Shown here piece by piece: positions 1 through 8,413 of a DNA stretch of 48,141 nt; position 1 is the first letter of the stretch, and each line of letters starts with the position of its first letter. The translations under genes were made by a program, and so were the position numbers. Origin of the DNA: Bacillota bacterium (GTDB taxonomy: Bacteria; Bacillota; Clostridia; Lachnospirales; Cellulosilyticaceae); the NCBI GenBank assembly GCA_023410675.1, contig JAEYPM010000021.1:1-48141 (forward strand). Reading direction: 5' to 3'. The notes below the pieces were generated by a model that saw only the letters and a program-made list of their open reading frames with translations, was not told the origin of the DNA and did not search any database.

Positions 1-53
1 CTTTTATTAAGCAATTCATATAACTTAACAAGCTCACTTAAGTAACTGTCCAT
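1..53 (-). CDS. N-terminal fragment of an unidentified protein, cut by the window edge
   Basis: An open minus-strand frame begins at the ATG at 53-51 and reads MDSYLSELVKLYELLNK to the window edge without a stop. A Shine-Dalgarno-like GGAAGGGTGA lies just upstream (about 57-66), which supports a real start. The visible 17 residues look like an amphipathic helix and do not identify a family. The next gene to the right is divergent, so 54-418 would carry both promoters. Confidence 0.4.
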   Translation of the reverse strand, partial: MDSYLSELVKLYELLNK

Positions 54-122
54 CCATTCACCCTTCCATTGCCCTATAATATTTATACCTTTTACATTCA
101 TTACATTAAAATTATATCAAAT

Positions 123-220
123 TAATCATGAGTAAACTAGCATTAGTCAATATTTAGAAAATAAACTCAATAAAAAATTAGGTTTCTTTTTAACAAATTT
201 ACTAAAAGCCCTCATGATTA
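123..220. repeat. Long-range 10-bp inverted repeat in the 54-418 intergenic region
   Basis: TAATCATGAG at 123-132 is the exact complement of CTCATGATTA at 211-220, with 78 AT-rich bases between. The arms could pair in a plus-strand leader or mark a protein-binding site. I recognise no known riboswitch in it. Chance occurrence in AT-rich DNA is possible. Confidence 0.3.
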
Positions 221-296
221 TCTATTATAAATAAAATTCTTCAAATTTTACCACTTGTATATAGTAATTATACATAAACATCTTTATATTTCATAC

Positions 297-337
297 AAAA
301 CCTATGTTTAATTGTAATATTTAGTCATAGGTTTTTT
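297..337 (+). terminator. Rho-independent-terminator-like hairpin upstream of DUF3810
   Basis: AAAACCTATG (297-306) pairs with CATAGGTTTT (326-335), giving a 10-bp stem and a 19-base loop, and the T-run 332-337 closes it on the plus strand. No plus-strand gene is visible to its left. It is therefore either the end of an unseen plus-strand transcript or an attenuator in the DUF3810 leader. Confidence 0.5.
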
Positions 338-370
338 ATATTTTGTATTAAATAATTAACAAATATATAG

Positions 371-376
371 TATAAT
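371..376 (+). promoter_or_regulatory. Candidate -10 box for the DUF3810 gene
   Basis: A perfect TATAAT at 371-376 lies 43 bases before the ATG. No good -35 hexamer sits at the right distance (TTGTAT at 343-348 is 22 bases away), so this is only a tentative promoter. Confidence 0.3.
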
Positions 377-418
377 AAAATAAAGTATTATTTATTCCGC
401 TACATAAGGAGTGCTGCC

Positions 419-1525
419 ATGAAAAATATAAAAATAAAACTAGTTAGTCTTATTTTATTTCCTTTTTCCTTATTGATAAACTATCTTTTTTCAAGGTATC
501 CCCATATGGTTGATATCTATTATTCTTCTGGAATAAACAAGTTCTTTATCCAGTTAATTAGTACCATTACAGGGGTTTTCCCCTTTTCATTATTTGAAGT
601 AGGACTATTTACTATTGTTCCTTTATCGGTTTTTTATATATTTTATAGTTTTATTAAAATATGTGTAGATCGTAAAAAACGTAAAGTGCTTATTATAAAT
701 TTTTTACTTACCATATCTGCATCATTTTCAGTTGTCTATTTTTTATTTCTAAGTACTTGGGGACTTAACTATAATCGCCCACGTTTAAGTCAAACAATTA
801 ATCTAACTACTAAAAAATATTCAACTGAGGAGCTTTCAGAACTTTACGCTTACCTTATCCATCAAGTAAACACTTTAAGTAATTATACAATAAGAAGCGA
901 AAATGATCATATGATTATCCCAGGCGATAATAAAAAAATATTAACACGAGCTCAATTAGGCTACATTAATGCAGCAGAATACTTCCCAAATCTTGCTGGA
1001 CATTATGGAGATCCCAAACCAATTCTTGCATCAGAGTTTATGAATTATACAGGTATAGCTGGCATTTATTCGCCTTTAACTGGTGAACCCAATGTCAATA
1101 TTGCTCTTGTAGATTCTTCAATACCTTCAACTGCTATGCATGAAATGGCTCACCAGCGTGGCTATGCCAATGAAGACGAATGTAATTTTATTGCTTTTTT
1201 AACCTGTAGTATGCATCCAGATATAGACTATAAATATTCTGGATATCTACTAGCACTTAATTATACAGCTTCTGCTTTATCAAAATATGATCCAAATACA
1301 TTATCAGTACTCAATCAAAACTTATCACCACGTGTACGTAACGATCTATCCTATCATAGAAATTATAATAAAAAATATGAAGGAAAAATTGAAACAGTGT
1401 CTGCAAAAGTTAATGATACTTATCTAAAAGCTAATGGCATAGCTGATGGTGAAAAAAGCTATGGTAAAATGGTTGATCTTCTATTAAGCTATTATCAACT
1501 TTACATAAGAAAAGAAACGAGCTAA
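419..1525 (+). CDS. DUF3810 family membrane protein with HExxH zinc-protease motif
   Basis: This 368-residue protein has about three membrane segments in its first 115 residues (roughly 8-25, 55-80 and 92-113) and then a large, presumably extracellular, domain. The domain carries HEMAH at 241-245 followed by acidic residues at 252-254 (NEDE), the pattern of a zinc metallopeptidase. Family DUF3810 has this architecture; its substrate is not known. The ATG is preceded by AAGGAG at 406-411 with 7-base spacing. It is a single-gene plus-strand unit, convergent with the ABC transporter operon, and its stop codon lies in the loop of the shared terminator. Confidence 0.85.
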   Translation: MKNIKIKLVSLILFPFSLLINYLFSRYPHMVDIYYSSGINKFFIQLISTITGVFPFSLFEVGLFTIVPLSVFYIFYSFIKICVDRKKRKVLIINFLLTISASFSVVYFLFLSTWGLNYNRPRLSQTINLTTKKYSTEELSELYAYLIHQVNTLSNYTIRSENDHMIIPGDNKKILTRAQLGYINAAEYFPNLAGHYGDPKPILASEFMNYTGIAGIYSPLTGEPNVNIALVDSSIPSTAMHEMAHQRGYANEDECNFIAFLTCSMHPDIDYKYSGYLLALNYTASALSKYDPNTLSVLNQNLSPRVRNDLSYHRNYNKKYEGKIETVSAKVNDTYLKANGIADGEKSYGKMVDLLLSYYQLYIRKETS

Positions 1526-1543
1526 AAACTCGTTTCTTTTCTT
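1507..1543. terminator. Bidirectional terminator between DUF3810 and the ABC operon
   Basis: A perfect 15-bp stem (1507-1521 with 1529-1543, core GAAACGAG/CTCGTTTC) has a 7-base loop that contains the TAA of the DUF3810 gene. A-rich and T-rich flanks allow it to act on both strands. It separates the convergent genes, which end at 1525 and 1548. Confidence 0.8.
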
Positions 1544-1547
1544 TATT

Positions 1548-2552
1548 TTACTTATTAGTATTTTTTGCAAATTGTGAGGTAACGATATCTTTATAATTAA
1601 CTCTTTTATCTAGTTCACCTGCTAATTCCATAACATCCATTAACTTAGTTAAGTTTTCTTCCTTAAGCAATGGTTCGCTGCACCATGCATTGATATCTTT
1701 ATATCTTTGAACAACAGTAATAATATCCTCTTTACTTAATTCTTTAAACTGAGGTGCAATAACATCAGCAATTTCTTCAGCAGTATGTGTCTGTACAAAT
1801 GACTGTCCCTTATAAATTGCATTTGTAAAACTTTGAATGACCTCTGGGTTTTTGTCTATATAACTTTTTAGAGCACTATAAGCCGTATAAGATATTTCTC
1901 CAGATTCTTGACCAATAGAAGCGACAATATACCCTTGCCCTCCTTTTTCTAGAGCTGTAGCAATGGGTTCAAATAATGTAACATAATCCCCTTCTCCTGA
2001 AGTAAAGGCCCCTGCCATTGCAGCAAATTGTATATCGGTTCTGACATTGACAGACCCATTTGAAACATTTTCACCAATTGTTAGTCCATAATTTTTAAGC
2101 ACGTACTCTAAAGTCATTTCAGGAACTCCACCTTTTCTTCCGCCAATTATTTCCTTCCCTTTTAGTTTTTCAAATGAGAAGTCTGGTTCATTGTAACGAG
2201 ATACCAAGAAAGCTCCGTCCTTTTGTGTTAAAAGTGCAAAATTGATGGCGTAATCTGTATTTCCTTGATTGTAAACATATATTGAAGCTTCTGGTCCCAT
2301 AAATCCAATATCTACTTCACCTGATAATAGTGCAGCCATTGTCTTATCCGCTCCTTGAGTTCCTACAAGTTCAACCGTTAACCCTTCTTCCTCAAAATAA
2401 CCATTTTCTATTGCTACATATTGTGGTGCGTAAAAGATAGAATGAGTTACTTCTGCTAGTTTTACATTTTTGGTAGAACTATTGCTGCAACTGATAAGTG
2501 TCAAAACGAGTATACATGCTACTATATTGATTATACTTTTTATATATCTCAT
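1548..2552 (-). CDS. ABC transporter substrate-binding lipoprotein, NMT1/SsuA-like
   Basis: This 334-residue lipoprotein has a signal peptide and a lipobox (LISC, lipidated Cys at residue 22). The mature part reads as an NMT1/THI5-like periplasmic-binding-type-2 fold, with the family's YAPQYVAIENGYFEEEGL near the N terminus and ALLSGEVDIGFMGPEA after it. Such proteins deliver nitrate, sulfonates, taurine or pyrimidine (thiamine-precursor) compounds. The sequence does not settle which. It is the last gene of an ATPase-permease-binding-protein operon, 67 bases after the permease, with its own GAGGTGAG/AAGG-rich ribosome site. The operon ends at the hairpin at 1507-1543. Confidence 0.85.
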   Translation of the reverse strand: MRYIKSIINIVACILVLTLISCSNSSTKNVKLAEVTHSIFYAPQYVAIENGYFEEEGLTVELVGTQGADKTMAALLSGEVDIGFMGPEASIYVYNQGNTDYAINFALLTQKDGAFLVSRYNEPDFSFEKLKGKEIIGGRKGGVPEMTLEYVLKNYGLTIGENVSNGSVNVRTDIQFAAMAGAFTSGEGDYVTLFEPIATALEKGGQGYIVASIGQESGEISYTAYSALKSYIDKNPEVIQSFTNAIYKGQSFVQTHTAEEIADVIAPQFKELSKEDIITVVQRYKDINAWCSEPLLKEENLTKLMDVMELAGELDKRVNYKDIVTSQFAKNTNK

Positions 2553-2619
2553 ACCTTCTCACCTCATGCAAATGAATATTTAAATATGTGATGGTATAAT
2601 ATATTCTTATTTACAATAT

Positions 2620-3426
2620 TTAGTTCCTTTCCCTTCTGATTATTTTTTCTATACTATTTACTACCTGATACATAATAAATGCACAAAATGCTAAGACAAT
2701 AACACCCATCATAACCAAATCTAATCTAAAAACTTGCCCACCATATACAATCAAATACCCTATCCCGTATCTAGATACTAAAAATTCTCCTACAATAACG
2801 CCAACCCATGATAGACCTATATTAATCTTTATAATACTAACAATATTAGCAACATTTGATGGTAAAATAAGTTTAGTAAGCACTTGTAATTTGCTGGCAC
2901 CAAAACTTCTGAGCATTTTTATTTTGTCTTCATCAACTAAAACAAAATAACTATAGGCAGATATAATCGTGGTGACTATAGATATGCTGATGGCTGTAAT
3001 AACAATCCCTTTTATCCCTGCACCTACCCATACGATAATAATAGGAGCTAGAGCTGTTTTAGGAAGAGCATTGAGAACTACCAAGATGGGATCAAAAATT
3101 TTTGCTATCAACTTTGACCACCATAAAATAATAGCTACGATAATGCCAAGTATCGTCCCTAATGAAAATCCTAATATCGTTTCTATAACAGATATTCCAA
3201 TATGTTTTAAAAGACTTCCATCTGTCATATATTTTATAAATAACTTGTAAATCTGAGAAGGACTACTAAACAAAAAGGCATTGATAATACCCCATCTAGC
3301 TAATAATTCCCACATAACACAAAAACCAATCACAATAAATACTTGCCAAAACAAAACGATATATTTCTTTTCTCTCTTTTCCTTTAGATATTTTTTATAT
3401 TCATCATTTATTTCATTAACTTTCAT
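2620..3426 (-). CDS. ABC transporter permease, SsuC/TauC family
   Basis: This 268-residue integral membrane protein has about six helices and the binding-protein-dependent permease (BPD_transp_1) signature, seen in the stretch SFGASKLQVLTKLILPS, the EAA loop that contacts the ATPase. The longer frame could begin at 3444. The ATG at 3426 is preferred because AAGGAGTT lies 8 bases upstream and the ATG overlaps the TGA of the ATPase gene by 4 bases (ATGA), typical of translational coupling. It is the middle gene of the importer operon. Confidence 0.85.
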   Translation of the reverse strand: MKVNEINDEYKKYLKEKREKKYIVLFWQVFIVIGFCVMWELLARWGIINAFLFSSPSQIYKLFIKYMTDGSLLKHIGISVIETILGFSLGTILGIIVAIILWWSKLIAKIFDPILVVLNALPKTALAPIIIVWVGAGIKGIVITAISISIVTTIISAYSYFVLVDEDKIKMLRSFGASKLQVLTKLILPSNVANIVSIIKINIGLSWVGVIVGEFLVSRYGIGYLIVYGGQVFRLDLVMMGVIVLAFCAFIMYQVVNSIEKIIRRERN

Positions 3427-4163
3427 ATATTTAACTCCTTCCATAAAGCATCAAAATAATCTTTAAATTCAGGAGCCTTTCTAGCTGATAGGGGGCTTTT
3501 TTCTTCTTCCAGTGTAAGAATAACATCATATATTTTTTTAATGTTAGCTGGTCTTTGAGACAATACACATACTTCATCTGCAATGGATATAGCTTCTGCA
3601 ATATCATGCGTTACAAGTATTGCTTCTTTATTTTCCTTCTTAATTATTTTATAGATATCATCACCTACTAAAAGTCTTGTTTGATAATCTAGTGCTGAAA
3701 ATGGCTCATCTAAAAGTAATATTCGTGGATTAGTTGCCAGTGTTCTTATAAGTGCTACTCTCTGCCTCATGCCACCTGATAGTTGGTTTGGAAAATTTTT
3801 TCTAAATTCCCATAACCCATAATTTTTTAGAAGTTCCTCTATCTTAATAAGCGAATCCTTATTTAACTTTTTTTGTACTTCGAGTCCAATAGTAATATTA
3901 TCAATAATATTCCTCCACTCAAGTAAATGATCGTTTTGAAACATATAACCTATTTGTCCATGAATCATAACTTCTCCACTTGTAGGGTTTTCTAGGGAAG
4001 CAAGAATGTTTAGAATGGTACTCTTACCACTACCTGAAGGCCCTAAAATAGCTAAAATCTCACCTTGTTTTAATGTTAAATTCAAGTCACTAAGTACACA
4101 AAGCTGAGAATGCTCTGTATAAAAGTATTTATATACATGTTTCATTTCGATAATATACTCCAT
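3423..4163 (-). CDS. ABC transporter ATP-binding protein, SsuB/TauB family
   Basis: This 246-residue ATPase shows Walker A GPSGSGKST at 41-49, the Q-loop (MFQND), the ABC signature LSGGMRQR at 128-135, Walker B ILLLDEP at 148-154 and the H-loop (LVTHD). The best family match is the nitrate/sulfonate/taurine group. It is the first gene of the operon and is translationally coupled to the permease. A GGGGGTGAG ribosome site precedes the ATG. No TPP riboswitch is visible upstream, which argues weakly against a dedicated thiamine-precursor role. Confidence 0.88.
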   Translation of the reverse strand: MEYIIEMKHVYKYFYTEHSQLCVLSDLNLTLKQGEILAILGPSGSGKSTILNILASLENPTSGEVMIHGQIGYMFQNDHLLEWRNIIDNITIGLEVQKKLNKDSLIKIEELLKNYGLWEFRKNFPNQLSGGMRQRVALIRTLATNPRILLLDEPFSALDYQTRLLVGDDIYKIIKKENKEAILVTHDIAEAISIADEVCVLSQRPANIKKIYDVILTLEEEKSPLSARKAPEFKDYFDALWKELNI

Positions 4164-4212
4164 AGACTCACCCCCTTTTTTTTCATATTTCTATATTATT
4201 TTACAATTAAGC

Positions 4213-4246
4213 CTTTATATATAATATTATCTATAGGTATATAAAG
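4213..4246 (-). promoter_or_regulatory. Inverted repeat in the ABC operon promoter region
   Basis: CTTTATATA (4213-4221) and TATATAAAG (4238-4246) form perfect 9-bp arms around 16 bases. This dyad is 50-80 bases upstream of the ATPase start and could be an operator. It is AT-rich, so chance is not excluded, and I could not fix an exact -35/-10 pair here. Confidence 0.3.
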
Positions 4247-4285
4247 TGCATATCTACAGATTAGTTGCATTAAATTCTACATAAT

Positions 4286-4328
4286 AAAAAGTCATATTAT
4301 CCTACCTAATAATAGAGTAATATGACTT
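4286..4328 (-). terminator. Terminator after the RelA/SpoT-like gene
   Basis: AAGTCATATTA (4289-4299) pairs with TAATATGACTT (4318-4328), an 11-bp stem with an 18-base loop. Read on the minus strand it is followed by TTTTTATTAT. It ends the GHL10-alarmone-synthetase unit before the ABC operon promoter. Confidence 0.7.
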
Positions 4329-4334
4329 CTTACT

Positions 4335-4382
4335 TAATATATAATCTTATTAATATATAATCTTATTAATATATAATCTTAT
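4335..4382. repeat. Three perfect tandem copies of a 16-bp unit
   Basis: The unit TAATATATAATCTTAT occurs three times without mismatch at 4335-4350, 4351-4366 and 4367-4382. The rightmost copy encodes the last residues of the RelA/SpoT-like protein. Its TAA stop (4366-4368) spans the junction of copies 2 and 3, so two copies are extragenic. Replication slippage would change the spacing to the terminator. Confidence 0.9.
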
Positions 4383-5382
4383 CAATTTTATCAGCTAATA
4401 ACTCAGCTTCCGTATCTGCATGAAAAAATACTTCACTTAATTTTTTCATTTCTTCAATTATATCTGCGTATTTATTCTTAACTTCCTCTAAACTATCTTT
4501 TTTGTAAGTAAGCCTTTCTGTATTTAATGCCCAAGCATTTTGCAGAGCAGTTCTTAGCTGGATTTCTACTCTTATGTCATTATAATAGTCATTGTCATCA
4601 TAAACATCCACTGCTGCTATAATATGGATTCCTCTATATCCCTCTTCACTTGGATTTTTAATTTTATCATCAACTTCAATAACTTTAATCGTTGAATTAA
4701 CCGAAATGTAATTGAGCAAATCATAAACGCCAGCTATATATTGACAGATAACACGAACACCAGCAACATCTTGAAAGCTTGAAAAAATTTCATACTGTGG
4801 AATTTGTTTTCTATATACCTTTTCAGTAATACTTGCAATATCTTTTACTCTTCCTTCTACATTTATGATCTTATACTTTTCTCTCTTGACAAGTGCCGCA
4901 TTAGCTTCAAACTCTTTAATAATGATATCTTTTGCTTTTGAATATATGGGTAAGGTTTTTAACACACTTTCTTTTACCTTTGGATAAAGCTTATTATTAG
5001 AAAGGGCTTCATAAGCTTGAACAACTTCTTCTCTAATCTTTTTTATAAATTCAAATAGCTCCTTAATCGTTGTATCCTTTTTGATTAAATAACAAAGTTC
5101 GTAAAAATCCTTTTTCTGCCACGTTAGGTTTGGTTCTTCATATTTAATACGGTCATTAATAACCTTTTCTAACAATGGTTCCGTATTTTCATAATATCTT
5201 AATACTGTACCAACATTCCATTTACTTTTTCCCATTCTAGTAATATACATGAATGTTGCTCCACATTCATAATGATGGATATCAACAATTTCTATGGTTT
5301 CCCCCACCATAAGCTCATCGATAGTATTGGTATAGAACTTGGGAACTTCAAACATTGCTATAGAACTTTGCAGTTTCCCCAT
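4366..5382 (-). CDS. RelA/SpoT-domain protein, RelQ-like, with N-terminal extension
   Basis: This 338-residue protein has a C-terminal synthetase-type RelA/SpoT domain (about 165-300): GRVK at 177-180, QDVAGVR at 204-210, GYRGIH at 248-253 and EIQLRT at 273-278. Compared with small alarmone synthetases such as RelQ, the catalytic Glu of EIQLRT is present. The Tyr of the usual DYI is Lys (DKI, about 239-241), and the usual EH after WAxx is Thr288-Glu289. The first ~110 residues are extra and match no domain I know. Whether it makes (p)ppGpp is therefore open. It lies 26 bases after the GHL10 gene and is probably co-transcribed. A strong GGGGGAT ribosome site precedes the ATG. Confidence 0.75.
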   Translation of the reverse strand: MGKLQSSIAMFEVPKFYTNTIDELMVGETIEIVDIHHYECGATFMYITRMGKSKWNVGTVLRYYENTEPLLEKVINDRIKYEEPNLTWQKKDFYELCYLIKKDTTIKELFEFIKKIREEVVQAYEALSNNKLYPKVKESVLKTLPIYSKAKDIIIKEFEANAALVKREKYKIINVEGRVKDIASITEKVYRKQIPQYEIFSSFQDVAGVRVICQYIAGVYDLLNYISVNSTIKVIEVDDKIKNPSEEGYRGIHIIAAVDVYDDNDYYNDIRVEIQLRTALQNAWALNTERLTYKKDSLEEVKNKYADIIEEMKKLSEVFFHADTEAELLADKIDKIIY

Positions 5383-5408
5383 ATATGATCCCCCTTATCA
5401 TTAAAATA

Positions 5409-7028
5409 TTATTTTATATAATCTGCACTTACCCACCCTGTTTTCCCATTCTCTAGCTTTACCTTGCACCATCCCTTTTGATCCTCAAGTACTGATACTT
5501 TTGTCCCCTTAGCTAGTTTTGCAAGAATTGCAGACTGGGTATTATAAGCAGCTCTTAAATTTAATGTATTCACCGCTACAACCTTGGTTTTGTAGCTCGT
5601 TACTTCTACTTGACTTATAGGTTTTTCACTAGTCTGAGCAGATTTTACTGTGATATAGGCACTACTAACCCATCCAACTTTTCCATTTTCAAATTTAACC
5701 TCATACCATTGACTTGTGCTATTTAATAGAGTTACTTTTGACCCTTTGGCTGCTTGAGCAATAATGCCATATTCCAGCCCTGCTCCCTTCCTTACATTAA
5801 GATTATTAACCATAACCACTCCTGTAATAGAAGGTACTAACATATCATCGCTTGCTGGCGTATTACTGGTATCAACAGGTAGCGTTGTATTTGTATCAAC
5901 TAATGACCCAAAATTATTTTTAATTATGTCTTTACAACCTGATCTATTAGCAAGAAGATCTTTTAAACTAAAATAGAAACTTCCCTTCACTTCAGGATAC
6001 TCTTTATTGATTGTAAACTGTTTATTTATCTCTAACGCTACTGTATCCTTATATATTCCTTGACCTATGTATAATGCCACATTGGTATCTTTTACCTCAT
6101 TACTCCACCAATTAACTAATGTGCTGTAATTAGCTGTTTTATGTGTTGTTTCCCAATAAATTTGAGGAACTATGTAATCAATCCATTCATTTTCAATCCA
6201 TGATCTTGAATCTGCAAAGACACTATAATATCCTTCATTGCCGCCAGTTTGAGAACCTGTTGGATCAGAAGTATTATTCTTCCAAATACCAATTGGGCTA
6301 ATACCAAACTCAATATTGCTATTGGTGTTCTTAATAATAGCACTCACTTGTTTTACCATGTCATTAACGTGTTCTCTTCTTAAGTTAGCAATAGCACCAT
6401 CCTTAGTTTCGCCCTGTGGTAATGGATAGTTAGATGGATAAAAGTAATCATCGAAATGTATACCATCTACATTATACTTAGTAATAATCTCTAAAACAGT
6501 ATTTGATATATAATTTTTAACGTCTTGTGATTCAGGATTATAATATAAAGCATTTTTATATTCCATCACCCATGATGGATTTTGTCTTGCTGGATGATTC
6601 ATGCTAAGCTGATTTAAGTCAGTACCAGAAGTAGTTATTCTATAAGGATTGAGCCAAGCATGAAAATTCATACCTCTTTTATGCGTTTCAGTGATCATAA
6701 AAGCTAAAGGATCATAGCCTGGATCTTGTCCCTGCTTTCCTGTTAATGATTCTGCCCATGGATTGATAACTGATGGATAAAGTGCATCTGACTTAGCTCT
6801 TACCTGAACAATAACCGTATCTATACCTATTTCCTTCAATTCATCAAGTATTTTGATATATTCTTCTTTTTGAGCGTTTTCATTATTTTTTACTTTTGGA
6901 TAGTCAAGATTATTTACTGTTGCTATCCAAACTGCTTGTACCTCTCTTGATGAAGTAGCAAATACATTAGATGGAAATAGTCCTATTAATAAAAAAGTAC
7001 ATAGAACTATAGAAAGTATCTTTTTCAT
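5409..7028 (-). CDS. Secreted GHL10 (YngK/DUF187) family protein with two SH3b domains
   Basis: This 539-residue exported protein has a signal peptide (MKKILSIVLCTFLLIG, cleavage near VFA). Next comes a TIM-barrel glycosyl-hydrolase-like family 10 domain (about 28-370, with VDGIHFDDYFYP near 187-198) and then two bacterial SH3 repeats (about 403-460 and 482-539; each with NLNVR or NLNLRA and GWVS). SH3b repeats usually bind cell wall. An enzymatic role on cell-wall or other glycans is inferred. The frame could start at 7049, but the AAGGAGGA ribosome site lies inside that extension, so the ATG at 7028 is the start. It is the first gene of an operon with the RelA/SpoT-like gene. Confidence 0.85.
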   Translation of the reverse strand: MKKILSIVLCTFLLIGLFPSNVFATSSREVQAVWIATVNNLDYPKVKNNENAQKEEYIKILDELKEIGIDTVIVQVRAKSDALYPSVINPWAESLTGKQGQDPGYDPLAFMITETHKRGMNFHAWLNPYRITTSGTDLNQLSMNHPARQNPSWVMEYKNALYYNPESQDVKNYISNTVLEIITKYNVDGIHFDDYFYPSNYPLPQGETKDGAIANLRREHVNDMVKQVSAIIKNTNSNIEFGISPIGIWKNNTSDPTGSQTGGNEGYYSVFADSRSWIENEWIDYIVPQIYWETTHKTANYSTLVNWWSNEVKDTNVALYIGQGIYKDTVALEINKQFTINKEYPEVKGSFYFSLKDLLANRSGCKDIIKNNFGSLVDTNTTLPVDTSNTPASDDMLVPSITGVVMVNNLNVRKGAGLEYGIIAQAAKGSKVTLLNSTSQWYEVKFENGKVGWVSSAYITVKSAQTSEKPISQVEVTSYKTKVVAVNTLNLRAAYNTQSAILAKLAKGTKVSVLEDQKGWCKVKLENGKTGWVSADYIK

Positions 7029-7067
7029 TAGAATATGATCCTCCTTCAATATCTCATGTTATAGTTC

Positions 7068-7096
7068 ATTATAGCATAAACGAACCACCATATACA
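7068..7096 (-). promoter_or_regulatory. Extended -10 promoter for the GHL10 gene
   Basis: Read on the minus strand, TGCTATAAT (with -10 TATAAT at 7073-7068) gives a TGnTATAAT extended -10. The -35 region 17 bases upstream (TGTATA) is poor. Around it GTTCGTT and AATGAAC form an imperfect dyad, a possible operator. Confidence 0.45.
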
Positions 7097-7164
7097 TATA
7101 TTTCCTATTTTTTTAATAAAAATCTCGAGATATTAAAAGAGAAAGATATTCTGATAAAAAAGAT

Positions 7165-7797
7165 CTATACAGCTACAGGATTTTTCTTAAGATAGGTATT
7201 ATATTTAGTTTCATTGTCTTCACTCTCCAAAAGTTCTGGTGATAAAATACTTGCTATTTCTAGCATCAACACTGCTGAATAAATAATACTTAATTTAATA
7301 TCACGCAAAATTCTATCTTCCATGTTATCTAAATGTGTCATATTTGTCTCATATAGTGCCACCTGTCTTTTTAAGTAAAATTCAGTTCCAATATTTTGAA
7401 GTACACTCCATTCAGTAAAAATATCATTTATGTCCATTTGTATTGCTAGAAATTCCCCAATATTTTTTTGCATGATTACTTCATAGTTTCTATGTCTTGA
7501 TAGGTCAAGAACATAATAATTGTGTGCGTAACAAAAACAATCGCTAACATAATGACTCATAACACCAGCTGCATAAGCAAATGAATACATATGTCTTTTT
7601 GCCCTTAAATGGTTAATAAATATCTGACATTGGTTTAATGCTGTCGATTGATTATGTAATTTAATTCTCCTGTGTGGTGCAATATCAGGCATTATTGATC
7701 CCATTCGCATGATATTACTGTTTAACTTTATTGGTAAATATTCTTTTACACAATCATAGGCTTTACTTACAATCATTTTATGTGTCTTTAGTCTCAA
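7165..7797 (-). CDS. Zinc-dependent phospholipase C-like protein
   Basis: The protein is 210 residues from the TTG at 7797. It begins LRLKTHKMIVSKAY and contains MGSIMPDIAPHRRIKLHN and later SHYVSDCFCYAHN. These His/Asp clusters are the zinc ligands of the bacterial phospholipase C/S1-P1 nuclease-like fold. Homologues in Clostridia are short cytosolic or membrane-bound 'zinc-dependent phospholipase C family' proteins of unknown substrate. The frame extends to 7854, but only the TTG at 7797 has a ribosome site (AAAGGGG, 7-base spacing). It is a single-gene unit. Confidence 0.75.
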   Translation of the reverse strand: MRLKTHKMIVSKAYDCVKEYLPIKLNSNIMRMGSIMPDIAPHRRIKLHNQSTALNQCQIFINHLRAKRHMYSFAYAAGVMSHYVSDCFCYAHNYYVLDLSRHRNYEVIMQKNIGEFLAIQMDINDIFTEWSVLQNIGTEFYLKRQVALYETNMTHLDNMEDRILRDIKLSIIYSAVLMLEIASILSPELLESEDNETKYNTYLKKNPVAV

Positions 7798-7891
7798 ATG
7801 CTTACCCCTTTCCCTACTCACATTGTTTCTCTTATATAAGCTCACGCAGTACAAGTATATGTCTAGCCTATGAATTCAATGACTCATTCAC

Positions 7892-7920
7892 ATTTCAAAT
7901 ATTGACTTATACTATGTCAA
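7892..7920 (-). promoter_or_regulatory. Candidate promoter for the phospholipase-like gene
   Basis: On the minus strand, TTGACA (7920-7915), a 17-base spacer and TGAAAT (7897-7892) make a consensus -35 with a weak -10. The -35 and spacer form a dyad (TTGAC...GTCAA at 7902-7920). Confidence 0.4.
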
Positions 7921-7931
7921 TTCATCCTAAA

Positions 7932-7977
7932 GAAACAACATTTGGGTGATGAATACGTTAAGTATTCGGATTGTTTC
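7932..7977. other. Two-stem hairpin in the 7855-8429 non-coding region
   Basis: GAAACAA (7932-7938) pairs with TTGTTTC (7971-7977). Inside it GAATAC (7951-7956) pairs with GTATTC (7962-7967) around a 5-base loop, leaving an asymmetric internal loop rich in G. It is the only structured element I find in the ~575-base gap. The rest (7978-8372) is AT-rich DNA with scattered short dyads and no supported gene. Confidence 0.35.
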
Positions 7978-8372
7978 CCTATATAGTGATTATATAATAA
8001 ATAAAGCACGAAATATATATATATTTATTTACAGTAATAGAAGAAAACAACAATACTAACAATATAATGAGTGATTAGAACTTTTATTGTAATTTTTCCT
8101 ATTATATTAGTCATATTGATTATGTAATTGTTTTGTTATACTCCAATATAGTGTGAAATAACTATCAAAAATAGTTAAAATCTTATGTATATTATTAATG
8201 CTTAAGTATGGTATTATATATAAAAGGTATTAACGCAAGACATATTTTCCATATTTTCATTTAATAATATTACTATTGTAATTTCCGTTATTATGATTAA
8301 CTTCTTATAGATGATGCTTTGACCTCTCCTAAATGATGCATCACAATAAGAAGGCTTTCATATCTCTTATAT

Positions 8373-8413
8373 TAAGACCACACGCCTATTTATTAATAAT
8401 GCGTGTGGTCTTA
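8373..8413. terminator. Strong hairpin downstream of the cellulase gene
   Basis: A perfect 13-bp stem (8373-8385 with 8401-8413, core GACCACACGC/GCGTGTGGTC) has a 15-base loop and lies 17 bases after the cellulase stop. It is the most GC-rich segment nearby. Neither side has a classical long T-run, so it may act as a terminator or as a 3'-end stabiliser of the cellulase mRNA. Confidence 0.6.

Noticed and set aside
4164..4290. TPP riboswitch before the ABC importer
   Set aside because: The conserved CTGAGA core is absent in the leader on the minus strand.
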